From contig NZ_AUCF01000001.1 in assembly GCF_000429625.1 (NCBI RefSeq), positions 434,001 through 498,000 on the forward strand: a stretch of 64,000 nucleotides of DNA, written 5' to 3'. This DNA is from Azospirillum halopraeferens DSM 3675 (GTDB lineage: Bacteria > Pseudomonadota > Alphaproteobacteria > Azospirillales > Azospirillaceae). Below, piece by piece: positions 1 to 7,091 of the stretch (positions within the stretch are counted from its first letter, which is position 1; each line of letters begins with the position of its first letter). The notes below the pieces were generated by a model. The model did no database searches, was not told the DNA's origin, and was given only the letters and a program-made list of their open reading frames with translations. The translations under genes were made by a program, and so were the position numbers.

Positions 1-2
1 GT

Positions 3-443
3 TCCGCCGTGGTGCCGGCGATGGAGAACGTCGCCCTGTGGCACGAGCGCGACATTTCCCACTCCTCGGTGGAGCGGATGATCGGCCCCGACGCCACGGT
101 CACCCTCGATTTCGCGCTGGTCCGTCTGACCGGCATGATGGACAAGCTGGTCGTCTATCCCGACCGTATGAAGAAGAACCTGGAAGACCTCGGTGGCCTC
201 GTCTTCTCGCAGCGCGTCCTGCTGGCCCTGACTCAGGCGGGCATGAGCCGCGAGGACGCCTACCTGGCGGTCCAGCGCAACGCCATGAAGGTGTGGGCCG
301 AAGGCGGGAACCTGCTGGACCACCTGCTGACCGACGACGAGGTGACGAAGCACATCGCCCGCGAGGAGCTGGCGCCGATGTTCAACCTCGCCTATCACAC
401 CAAGCACGTGGACACCATCTTCAAGCGCGTGTTCGGGGCGTAA
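3..443 (+). CDS. purB: Adenylosuccinate lyase, C-terminal part
   Basis: This is the 3' end of a gene that begins before the window; 146 codons and a TAA stop remain. The enzyme belongs to the fumarase/aspartase superfamily and cleaves succinyl-AICAR and adenylosuccinate, releasing fumarate, in cytosolic purine synthesis. The visible part includes the WHERDISHSSVER segment typical of bacterial PurB just after the active-site lid, followed by the helical C-terminal domain. The location fits the other pur genes downstream (purC, purS, purQ, purL). Identity is confident. The start, the upstream signature loop and upstream control are outside the window. Confidence 0.93.
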   Translation, partial: SAVVPAMENVALWHERDISHSSVERMIGPDATVTLDFALVRLTGMMDKLVVYPDRMKKNLEDLGGLVFSQRVLLALTQAGMSREDAYLAVQRNAMKVWAEGGNLLDHLLTDDEVTKHIAREELAPMFNLAYHTKHVDTIFKRVFGA

Positions 444-551
444 CGCCACGATCCCCTGACGCGTGAATCTTGCGCAATCCTTCAACTCGGCATATTGGTT
501 TGTGCCGTAATGGTTTGTGCAACGATCCGCGTCCGGGGAGACACCACCGTG

Positions 552-1493
552 ATGATGCACCATCTCCGCGCGCTGGCCGCGGGCCTGATCCTGGCCGGCG
601 GCAGCGCCGGCGCCGCGGCGCAGACGCTGCCGCCCATCGACCTGCGCGAGGGGTTCGAGAACGGCAACCTCAACGTCGGCGTCCTGCAACCCTGCTACCG
701 GCCCGAAAACGTCGAGTTGGACCAGCAGGAGACGGTGCGCATCGGCCGCTGGGCGGCCAGCCTGACGGTCAACCCGGCGCCCACGGATCTGCTTAAGGCG
801 CGGCCGTCGTCGACGTGCATGGACCCCGCCGACCCCGACGCCCCGTTCGAGGACGACGGCACCGAGCGGGCGGAACTGTGGGAGCGCAAGGACGTGCGCC
901 TGCCCTTCGGCACAGAGGCGTGGTACGGCTTCAGCATGTTCATCGGCGACACGGTGCCGGCGGAGAACAGCGGACGCCTCGTCATCGGCCAGTGGAAGCA
1001 GGGCGGCGGCAAAAGCCCCTTCGTCGCCCAGCGCTTCACCGACCGGAACTTCTCCGTCACCATCCAGCAGGACGCCGCGGACGGCAACGAGTGCCGCATC
1101 CTGCTGGCCTACCAGCAGGACCCGCCGCCGCAGGCGGAGAGCGTCAACAGCGTGACGGGCGATCCCTGCATGCAGGACGTCACCATCCAGCGCTTCGGTC
1201 ACCTGCCCAACCCGTTCGGGTCCTGGACCGACATGGTCTACCGGATCAAGGCGTCACCGGAAGGTCAGGGCGTGGTCGAGGTGTGGGCCGGTGGCAAGCT
1301 CTACGCCCGCGCCACGGGCCGAATCGGCTACCGCACCGAGCCGACGACCCAGTACTTCAAGTTCGGTCCCTACCGGGACCAGGCGACCTTCTCCACCACC
1401 ACCTATCTCGACGCGTTCGCCCGCGGCACCGCCTATGAGGTCGTGGCAATGGGCGGCGGCGATCGCGAAATCGTGGTGACCAGCAGCGATTGA
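552..1493 (+). CDS. Secreted polysaccharide lyase (heparin-lyase-like fold)
   Basis: I chose the ATG at 552 because a GGGGAG Shine-Dalgarno lies about 11 nt upstream and the product then opens with a signal peptide: hydrophobic LAAGLILAGG, then an Ala-rich cleavage site near AAAQT. The frame stays open upstream to 495, but that extension has no signal-peptide character. The mature region (about 290 residues) carries the ERAELWERKDVRLPFGTE and WYGFSMFIGD segments seen in the Pfam 'polysaccharide lyase' (jelly-roll, PL-20 / heparin lyase I-like) family. Such enzymes cut acidic polysaccharides by beta-elimination in the periplasm or outside. Substrate cannot be told. No exopolysaccharide genes adjoin it, so it seems to be a single-gene unit ended by the hairpin that follows. 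Confidence 0.7.
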   Translation: MMHHLRALAAGLILAGGSAGAAAQTLPPIDLREGFENGNLNVGVLQPCYRPENVELDQQETVRIGRWAASLTVNPAPTDLLKARPSSTCMDPADPDAPFEDDGTERAELWERKDVRLPFGTEAWYGFSMFIGDTVPAENSGRLVIGQWKQGGGKSPFVAQRFTDRNFSVTIQQDAADGNECRILLAYQQDPPPQAESVNSVTGDPCMQDVTIQRFGHLPNPFGSWTDMVYRIKASPEGQGVVEVWAGGKLYARATGRIGYRTEPTTQYFKFGPYRDQATFSTTTYLDAFARGTAYEVVAMGGGDREIVVTSSD

Positions 1494-1510
1494 GGCCCCC
1501 ACCGAACGGA

Positions 1511-1545
1511 TCCGGAATGGGGATGGACATCCTCCCCATTCCGGA
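1511..1545. terminator. 13-bp hairpin between convergent genes
   Basis: A perfect 13-bp inverted repeat (TCCGGAATGGGGA with TCCCCATTCCGGA, 9-nt loop) sits between the ends of the lyase gene and the zeta-subunit gene, which converge here. There is no long T run, but the position suggests a terminator serving both strands. Confidence 0.6.
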
Positions 1546-1559
1546 GCGACTCGAGCGCC

Positions 1560-1880
1560 CTACTCCGTAATGACCTGTTCGCGGGCGGCTGCCAGCAGCG
1601 CGTCCATTTCCTTTTCGATCCGATGTTCGGAGATGTCGACGCCACGGTCCTTCAGGTCCTTCAGCAGGCGGTCGCGGATGTCGTGCGGACCGGCCGTGCC
1701 GAAATCGGCATCGATGATCTGGCGCGCGTAGGCATCCGCATCGGCACCGTTGAGGCCGAGGAGGCCCGCCGCCCACAGCCCGGCCAGCTTGTCGCGACGG
1801 GCCCTGATTCGGAACAGCAGCTCCTGATCGTGCTGGTACTTGTTCTCGAATGCCCTTTCGCGTTCGTCGAACGTGGTCAT
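1560..1880 (-). CDS. F1-ATPase inhibitor zeta subunit (DUF1476 family)
   Basis: The 106-residue product starting MTTFDERERAFENKY matches the DUF1476 family, shown in Paracoccus to be the zeta subunit, an alphaproteobacteria-specific inhibitor of F1-ATPase whose N-terminus blocks ATP hydrolysis. Length fits the family (about 104-107). The N-terminal FDERE..FE.K segment and the following KLAGLWAA helix are the recognisable parts; the rest is a predicted four-helix bundle. The start at 1880 is chosen over longer upstream in-frame codons because translation beyond it is not family-like. The gene often lies beside purC/purS in alphaproteobacteria, as it does roughly here. Transcribed alone, convergent with the lyase. 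Confidence 0.85.
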   Translation of the reverse strand: MTTFDERERAFENKYQHDQELLFRIRARRDKLAGLWAAGLLGLNGADADAYARQIIDADFGTAGPHDIRDRLLKDLKDRGVDISEHRIEKEMDALLAAAREQVITE

Positions 1881-2030
1881 GACGGACCGGACTCCTTGGC
1901 TTGGTTGGCGCTCCCAGATACAGCTTATATAGCCGCGACATCGGCAGACGTCACGACCCTGCCGCGCCGCCGGATGGGCGAAATCGGCGAGCCGCGAAAT
2001 ACCGGGAGAGGAGCGGAAAGGCAAGGATTC

Positions 2031-2801
2031 ATGTGCAGCGTCATAATCCTGCGGCGCCCCGATGCGCCGTATCCCGTCGTTCTCGGCGCCAACCGCGACG
2101 AAATGGCGGACCGCCCCTGGAAACCGCCGGGTCGCCATTGGGCCGACCGCCCCAACGTGGTGGCGGGCCTGGACGAACTGGCCGGCGGTTCATGGCTCGG
2201 ACTGAACGACGAGGGGGTCGTCGCCGCGGTTCTCAACCGCACCGGGACCCTGGGACCGCTGGCCGGCAAGCGGTCCCGCGGTGAACTCGTGCTGGAGGCT
2301 CTCGACCACGCCGACGCGGCCGAGGCGGCCATGGCGCTGGCCGGCCTCGACACGCGCGCCTACCGGCCGTTCAACCTGCTGATCGCCGACAACCGCGACG
2401 CCTATGTGGTGATGCACCGCGGCGACACCCCGCAACACCGGCCGGCCGTCGCCACCCTGGGCGAGGGGCTGCACATGGTGACCGCCGTAGACCCGGACGA
2501 CGAGGCCGACCCGCGCATCCGCCTGTACCTGCCGCTGTTCCGCGCTGCCGTGCCGCCCGGCCCGGACGCCACCGGCACCGTGGACTGGGGCGGCTGGCCG
2601 GCCCTGCTGGGCAGCCGCATCTGGGAGGGCGACAGCGCCAGGGGGGCGATGGACTTCCTCCTGCCCTCGGGCTTCGGCACCTCGTCCGGCGCGCTCATCG
2701 CCCTGCCGTCGGTCGACAACCCCGACCCGGCCCCCGTCTGGCATTTCGCGGCCGGCCGGCCGCACGAATCGCCCTGGCGTGCGGTCAACCCGTCAGGTTG
2801 A
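2031..2801 (+). CDS. NRDE (TANGO2-like) family protein
   Basis: A 256-residue protein starting MCSVIILRR. The N-terminal Cys and the GANRDE motif (near residue 21) define the NRDE family, PF05742, related to eukaryotic TANGO2. The N-terminal-nucleophile-hydrolase-like layout (Cys2 after Met removal, the NRDE motif, then GGSWLGLN near residue 60) is visible. The biochemical role of bacterial members is not settled; TANGO2 homologues have been linked to haem handling and lipid metabolism, so no reaction is assigned. The gene's 3' end overlaps by 17 bp the end of the ribbon-helix-helix gene on the other strand. An upstream reading to 1623 is open but runs through the antisense zeta gene and is not protein-like. 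Confidence 0.8.
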   Translation: MCSVIILRRPDAPYPVVLGANRDEMADRPWKPPGRHWADRPNVVAGLDELAGGSWLGLNDEGVVAAVLNRTGTLGPLAGKRSRGELVLEALDHADAAEAAMALAGLDTRAYRPFNLLIADNRDAYVVMHRGDTPQHRPAVATLGEGLHMVTAVDPDDEADPRIRLYLPLFRAAVPPGPDATGTVDWGGWPALLGSRIWEGDSARGAMDFLLPSGFGTSSGALIALPSVDNPDPAPVWHFAAGRPHESPWRAVNPSG

Positions 2802-3117
2802 CGTATTTCAGGCAGACCACCCGCAGGCACGACGCCAGGTTCTTGTCGTTGGCGAACAGGCAATGGTCGTGAATGCGGGTGACCAGGCCGGCCACGGTGG
2901 AGCCCTCCTCCTCCGCGATCAGTTCCAGGGTGGACCAGAACGCGCGCTCCAGCCGCAGGGTGGTGGAATGGCCATGTATGCGGATGGAGCGCTTCTCCGG
3001 CACGTACTCCGGCGTCTGGTTCATGTTGCAGAGGCTCAGCATGCGCGCCAGCGGGCTGTCTCCCGGCGCGAATGCCGCCGCACTCCCCGTTCGATCCGCC
3101 GCAAGGGCGCTGGACAT
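2785..3117 (-). CDS. Ribbon-helix-helix domain protein
   Basis: A 110-residue protein with a good Shine-Dalgarno (CGGAG) before its ATG. Residues about 42-105 match the RHH_4 family (PF13467): a KRSIRIHGHSTTLRLE beta-strand entry, a FWSTLELIAEEEG helix and a second helix with HDHCLF. Proteins of this family are common in alphaproteobacteria and are presumed small DNA-binding regulators like Arc/MetJ; targets are unknown. The first 40 residues are low-complexity and poorly conserved. It lies on the same strand as, and downstream of, the DsrE-like and FadL genes, 130 bp after the former, so it may or may not share their transcript. It converges with and overlaps the NRDE gene by 17 bp. Confidence 0.75.
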   Translation of the reverse strand: MSSALAADRTGSAAAFAPGDSPLARMLSLCNMNQTPEYVPEKRSIRIHGHSTTLRLERAFWSTLELIAEEEGSTVAGLVTRIHDHCLFANDKNLASCLRVVCLKYVNLTG

Positions 3118-3251
3118 GGCCGATCTCCGGTCCGAGGCAGGGTCGGATAACCCTACAATCCGTACAGCCTATCATATTAGGAAAGACTGGTGAAGGTGTC
3201 GCACGGCCCCGCCCCCGGTGAGGACGTCGTTTCAGATGTGAGGATGTCGTT

Positions 3252-3749
3252 TCAGATGTACAGATTGACGTGGGATTCCAGCGCGGCGCCGATGTAGGTG
3301 CCGGCGCCGGCGAACACCAGACCGTCGATCAGATCCTCGCGCTTGTACTCGAACAGGTCGAGGGTCATCTGGCAGGCGATCATGCGCACGCCGGCATCGA
3401 CGCAGTCCTGCCGCAGACTTTCGACGCTCGCCACGCCTTTCTTCCTGATCAGGTTCTTCATCATGCCCGACGCCATCGCGGTGACGCCCGGCAGCATGGC
3501 CACCATCGATGGCATGGCGACGTGCCCGCCCATCATCGGCATCTCCATGGCCGGATTGCCCAGAGGCGACACCTTCAGGTCCATGTCCTTCTTCAGCAGG
3601 GCCAGGCCGTAGAAGGTGAAGAACAGCGTCACGTCCACATCCATGGCCGCCGCCGTGGCGGCCAGGATGAACGGCGGATAGGCCCAGTCCAGCGTCCCCT
3701 TGGTGACGATGATGGTCATGCGCTTGGCGTTATCGGTGCTATCGGTCAT
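3252..3749 (-). CDS. DsrE/DsrF-like family protein (DsrE2 type)
   Basis: A 165-residue protein. The ATG at 3749 is preferred over the in-frame TTG at 3755 because AAGGA is then 7 nt upstream. It matches the DsrE/F/H-like family, DsrE2 subgroup: a beta-strand start MTIIVTKGTLDWAYPP, then FFTFYGLALL, a Met-rich stretch (MEMPMMGG near residue 68) and a C-terminal RMIACQMTLDLF segment with the conserved Cys. DsrE-fold proteins take part in sulfur relay or bind small molecules; the Cys could carry persulfide. No dsr, tus or rhodanese genes are nearby. A motif 83 nt upstream is shared with the promoter region of the FadL gene, hinting at co-regulation. Confidence 0.75.
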   Translation of the reverse strand: MTDSTDNAKRMTIIVTKGTLDWAYPPFILAATAAAMDVDVTLFFTFYGLALLKKDMDLKVSPLGNPAMEMPMMGGHVAMPSMVAMLPGVTAMASGMMKNLIRKKGVASVESLRQDCVDAGVRMIACQMTLDLFEYKREDLIDGLVFAGAGTYIGAALESHVNLYI

Positions 3750-3831
3750 TGTCAATTCCTTGGCATGCCGTCGCAGCGGCGGCGTTTCGTCCGTTATGAT
3801 CAGACAACGCTAATGTTGTGGCGGTGGGGGC

Positions 3832-3852
3832 TGGTAGTATTCTTGTACGGCG
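3832..3852 (-). promoter_or_regulatory. Shared upstream motif, copy 1 (DsrE-like gene)
   Basis: On the plus strand the sequence reads TGGTAGTA, 6 nt, TACGGCG, starting 83 nt before the DsrE-like start. The same two blocks recur 87 nt before the FadL start at 5231-5254 with a 9-nt spacer. This looks like a common operator or promoter, but the binding factor is unknown. A short ACAAC/GTTGT inverted repeat lies just downstream at 3804-3819. Confidence 0.4.
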
Positions 3853-3869
3853 AGGCGGGATTGTGCCCG

Positions 3870-5144
3870 TCACCAATGGTATGACAGGCCAAGCACAAGC
3901 TCGTGCTGCTCCATCCGCAGCGTCGCGGACTGTCCCATCATGAGGCCCGGCGTGGTGCCGCTGCGCTCCTCGGGCAGGGCGTAGGTGTAGGACCCGCTGA
4001 CTGTCCAGTGCGGCGTCAGCCGGTAGCCGAATCCGGCGGACAGGTGCGTGCGCACCGTCGCCGGGGCGAGGACGTTCAGCAGCACCTGATCGCCCGCGGC
4101 AAACACCGTCGACCGGCTGGCACCGGCGCGCAGAACGAGATCGTCGCCGGCCCGCCATTGCAGGCCGACCATGAAGACGTCCATGTCGTCCCAGCCGAAA
4201 CCGGCCCCGTCCGATGCGCCCAGCGGGCCGAACGGCGGCGCGCCGGAGTTGGCGATGGATTTGACGCTGCCGTAGAAGATCCGCTTCCATTCCAGAAGGA
4301 CGGCCAGTTCCGGAACGGGGCGGACGGCGACACCGGCCGAGAACCACGCGGGAATGTCGAAGTCGCCGCCCTCGGCGAACAGGCCGCGGTACCCGTCGAA
4401 TGTCGTCATCCACATGCGTGACTGGTAGGACAGGCCCACCGTCAGCCAATCCGCCGGGTCCCACAGCGCCCCCAGCTTGAATCCGCCGCCGTACGACCAC
4501 GAATAGCCGTTGTCGGTGACGTCACCGGGCGACAGCGACAGGGCCGTGAACGGCTCCAGCCCATAGGCTTTGAAGCGCTGGACGGCGAAGGTCGGGGCGA
4601 CACCGACGGTGAACCGGTCGTTCAGCCGGTGCGCGACGTTGAACGCCACGAACGCCTGCGCCATGTCGACCCCGGTGGGAGCGGTGGCGGCGATCATGCC
4701 CTGGCCGAAAGCGTTGTAAAGGTTGGTGCCGTAATCGGTGTTCATGCCGCCGTTGCCGAACACCGCAACGCCCAGCGTCGTGTCCTCATCGACCGCGACG
4801 TTGGCACCGCCGCACAGGATCGGGAACAGATTGCGCCGGCTCTCGACGGTGCCGACGGGCAGCGGCGACATCATGCCGTTGTCGCTGAACTCGACCTCAC
4901 GATAGGGCATGAACAAGGTCAGGCACAGGCCGGCGACGTTGCCGACCTTATGGCCGATGGCCGGGTTCTGGGCGGAGGCGATGGGACCGTCGCCCATCGT
5001 CACACCGGCCCCCGCCATGGCCTTGGCGGACGTGCCATAGCCATGCGCAAAGGATCCGTTCGTGGCCGCCGCCGGCCCGGCGGCGCAGGCAACACCGCCC
5101 GCAACGGCCGCAGCCATCGCCAGGCGTCCGATAAAACGCGTCAT
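3870..5144 (-). CDS. FadL/OmpP1/TodX-type outer-membrane transport protein
   Basis: A 424-residue outer-membrane protein. The ATG at 5144 follows a strong GGGAGGAAA Shine-Dalgarno and gives a signal peptide ending near AAGPAAATNG. The mature N-terminus NGSFAHGYGTSAKAMAGAG fits the FadL/OmpP1 family hatch (compare the family's conserved NP..I.. segment at SAQNPAIGHK). The rest alternates beta-strands, ending in the aromatic GLSYHW typical of barrels inserted by Bam. FadL-type channels carry hydrophobic compounds, such as long-chain fatty acids or aromatics, across the outer membrane; this member's substrate is not shown. It lies upstream of the DsrE-like gene (120 bp gap) and shares a promoter-region motif with it. 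Confidence 0.85.
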   Translation of the reverse strand: MTRFIGRLAMAAAVAGGVACAAGPAAATNGSFAHGYGTSAKAMAGAGVTMGDGPIASAQNPAIGHKVGNVAGLCLTLFMPYREVEFSDNGMMSPLPVGTVESRRNLFPILCGGANVAVDEDTTLGVAVFGNGGMNTDYGTNLYNAFGQGMIAATAPTGVDMAQAFVAFNVAHRLNDRFTVGVAPTFAVQRFKAYGLEPFTALSLSPGDVTDNGYSWSYGGGFKLGALWDPADWLTVGLSYQSRMWMTTFDGYRGLFAEGGDFDIPAWFSAGVAVRPVPELAVLLEWKRIFYGSVKSIANSGAPPFGPLGASDGAGFGWDDMDVFMVGLQWRAGDDLVLRAGASRSTVFAAGDQVLLNVLAPATVRTHLSAGFGYRLTPHWTVSGSYTYALPEERSGTTPGLMMGQSATLRMEQHELVLGLSYHW

Positions 5145-5230
5145 GCAGCATTTCCTCCCGGGTTTGCCCCCCATTGGACGGACCGGTTGTGACCGGTTTT
5201 CCCGGACGCTAGTTCGCGCTGCAGATTGCT

Positions 5231-5254
5231 TGGTAGTACAATTGAACTACGGCG
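5231..5254 (-). promoter_or_regulatory. Shared upstream motif, copy 2, with palindrome (FadL gene)
   Basis: TGGTAGTA, 9 nt, TACGGCG on the plus strand, 87 nt upstream of the FadL start. Within it, 5233-5250 is an 18-bp palindrome centred on CAATTG with GTAGT/ACTAC arms; only one of nine base pairs is broken. This is a plausible dimer-binding operator for the FadL gene; it is about 65 bp upstream of the purC -35 box and could also affect purC. Confidence 0.45.
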
Positions 5255-5315
5255 CAGGGCGTATGCGCATTTCCGGGCGGGCCGCGGGGCGGCGGGCTGT
5301 GGGCGGCCGCTCTCA

Positions 5316-5344
5316 TTGTGTTCGCCGGAACGGCTTGCTATATC
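5316..5344 (+). promoter_or_regulatory. Candidate sigma-70 promoter for purC
   Basis: TTGTGT (5316-5321) and TATATC (5339-5344) are spaced 17 bp apart and lie about 70 nt before the purC start. Both hexamers are fair matches to the housekeeping consensus. Confidence 0.5.
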
Positions 5345-5412
5345 ACTCTTCCGCACATTGACCGGGCCGGTCCCAGCCGGGGCCGGTCCGCTGTAGTTTC
5401 GGACGACCACAC

Positions 5413-6177
5413 ATGAGCAGACGCCGGCGCATCTATGAAGGCAAGGCCAAGGTTCTTTTCGAAGGACCGGAGCCGGGCACGTTGGTGCAGTACTTCAAGG
5501 ACGATGCCACCGCGTTCAACAACCAGAAGAAAGGCGTCATCACCGGCAAGGGAGTGCTGAACAACCGCATTTCCGAGTATCTGATGACCCGTCTGGGCGA
5601 GATCGGCGTGCCGACCCACTTCGTGCGCCGCCTGAACATGCGCGAACAGCTCATCCGCGAGGTGGAGATCATCCCCATCGAGGTGGTGGTCCGCAACGTT
5701 GCCGCCGGGTCGCTGTCCAAGCGATTCGGCATCCCCGAGGGAACGGCCCTGCCGCGTTCCATCGTCGAGTATTATTACAAGTCCGAGGAACTCGGAAATC
5801 CCATGGTCTCGGAGGAGCACATCACCGCCTTCGGCTGGGCGGCTCCCCAGGACCTGGACGACATGGTGGCGCTCAGCCTGCGGGTGAACGACTACCTGTC
5901 CGGCCTGTTCCTCGGCATCGGCCTGCGCCTGGTGGACTTCAAGCTGGAGTTCGGCCGGCTGTGGGAGAACGAGGAGATGCGCATCGTCCTCGCCGACGAG
6001 ATCAGCCCCGACAATTGCCGTCTGTGGGACATCAAGACCAACGAGAAGCTGGACAAGGACCGCTTCCGCCAGGATCTCGGCAAGGTGGAGGAGGCCTATC
6101 AGGAGGTCGCCCGCCGCCTTGGCATCCTGCCCGAGGGCGGTCCCGTCGACGTCAAGGCCCCCAAGACCATCCAGTGA
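5413..6177 (+). CDS. purC: Phosphoribosylaminoimidazole-succinocarboxamide synthase
   Basis: A 254-residue SAICAR synthetase, which joins CAIR and aspartate using ATP in purine synthesis. The N-terminal [10 protein letters not shown] segment, the [13 protein letters not shown] motif (near residues 97-109), and LVDFKLEFG followed by [14 protein letters not shown] (about 175-205) are hallmark elements for ATP, substrate and metal binding. Length is as usual for bacteria. It is followed 23 nt later by purS, so the two are probably co-transcribed from the promoter at 5316-5344. An antisense FadL gene lies upstream, leaving a 268-bp divergent regulatory region. Confidence 0.97.
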   Translation: MSRRRRIYEGKAKVLFEGPEPGTLVQYFKDDATAFNNQKKGVITGKGVLNNRISEYLMTRLGEIGVPTHFVRRLNMREQLIREVEIIPIEVVVRNVAAGSLSKRFGIPEGTALPRSIVEYYYKSEELGNPMVSEEHITAFGWAAPQDLDDMVALSLRVNDYLSGLFLGIGLRLVDFKLEFGRLWENEEMRIVLADEISPDNCRLWDIKTNEKLDKDRFRQDLGKVEEAYQEVARRLGILPEGGPVDVKAPKTIQ

Positions 6178-6200
6178 TTCATCAGGAAAGCAGCGAATCC

Positions 6201-6443
6201 ATGAAGGCCAAGGTTCACGTCACCCTGAAGCGCGGCGTACTCGATCCCCAGGGCAAGGCGATCGAGCATGCCCTGCACACGCTCGGCTTCGACGGCGTCG
6301 GCAACGTCCGCGCCGGCAAGGTCATCGAACTCGACCTCAAGGCGACTGACGCCGACTCCGCCCGCACCGAGGTGGAGGCCATGTGCAACAAGCTGCTGGC
6401 CAACACGGTGATCGAAGACTACGCGATCGAACTGGTGGCCTGA
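6201..6443 (+). CDS. purS: FGAM synthase subunit PurS
   Basis: An 80-residue protein that with PurQ and the short-form PurL makes the formylglycinamidine ribonucleotide synthase complex; PurS dimers bridge the other two subunits and help ammonia channelling. The MKAKVHVTLKRGVLDPQGKA start and GKVIELDL strand are diagnostic of the family. It starts 23 nt after purC. Its partners purQ and purL lie 2.5 kb further on, separated by a glycosylase gene and an antisense methyltransferase gene. The AlkA-like gene begins 21 nt after its stop. Confidence 0.95.
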   Translation: MKAKVHVTLKRGVLDPQGKAIEHALHTLGFDGVGNVRAGKVIELDLKATDADSARTEVEAMCNKLLANTVIEDYAIELVA

Positions 6444-6464
6444 ACCACCGCCGCGCCGGCGCCC

Positions 6465-7091
6465 GTGTCCGTCGACCACCTGATCGGGATCGACCCGATC
6501 TTCGCCGAGTGCCTGCGCGTCGGCGGGCCGGACGTGGCCGATTTCTCCCGCCCGGCCGGGTTCCCCGGTCTGGTGCGCATCATCATGGAACAGCAGCTTT
6601 CCACCCGTGTCGCCCTGACGCTGTGGGAAAAGCTGCTGTCCCGCCTCGACCCGGTCACCCCCGACGGTTTCCTGGCGCTGGATGACGACACGCTGCGGGC
6701 GTGCGGCTTCTCCGCGCAGAAGATCGGCTACGCCCGCGGCATCGCCCGCACCGTCGCGTCGGGCGGCCTCGACATGGCCGCCATCCAGGCCATGGACGAC
6801 GAACCCGCCATCGCCGCCCTGACGGCCCTGAAGGGGATCGGCCGGTGGAGCGCCGAGATTTATCTGATGTCGGCGCTGGACCGTCCCGACGTCTGGCCGG
6901 TGGACGATCTGGCCATCGCGCTGGGGGTGCAGCGCCTCAAGGGCTGGGCCGAGCGCCCGGACCGCGCCGCCCTGGTGGCGGTCGCCGAGCCCTGGCGCCC
7001 CCACCGCAGCCTCGCCGCGCGCCTGGTGTGGCACCATTATGTGGCCTTGCAGAACCGCCGCGCCGCCGCCGGAACCGTCAGGCGACGCTGA
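6465..7091 (+). CDS. DNA-3-methyladenine glycosylase (AlkA-like, HhH-GPD)
   Basis: A 208-residue HhH-GPD base-excision glycosylase that removes alkylated bases. Seen directly: the helix-hairpin-helix with LKGIGRWSA (residues 122-130) and the catalytic aspartate pair in PVDDL (147-148), with IMEQQLST (40-47) in the N-terminal helical part. It lacks the extra N-terminal domain of E. coli AlkA, like many short alphaproteobacterial forms. A GTG start at 6465 is used, 21 nt after purS, so it probably rides on the purC-purS transcript. Its end overlaps the antisense methyltransferase gene by 14 bp. Confidence 0.87.
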   Translation: MSVDHLIGIDPIFAECLRVGGPDVADFSRPAGFPGLVRIIMEQQLSTRVALTLWEKLLSRLDPVTPDGFLALDDDTLRACGFSAQKIGYARGIARTVASGGLDMAAIQAMDDEPAIAALTALKGIGRWSAEIYLMSALDRPDVWPVDDLAIALGVQRLKGWAERPDRAALVAVAEPWRPHRSLAARLVWHHYVALQNRRAAAGTVRRR

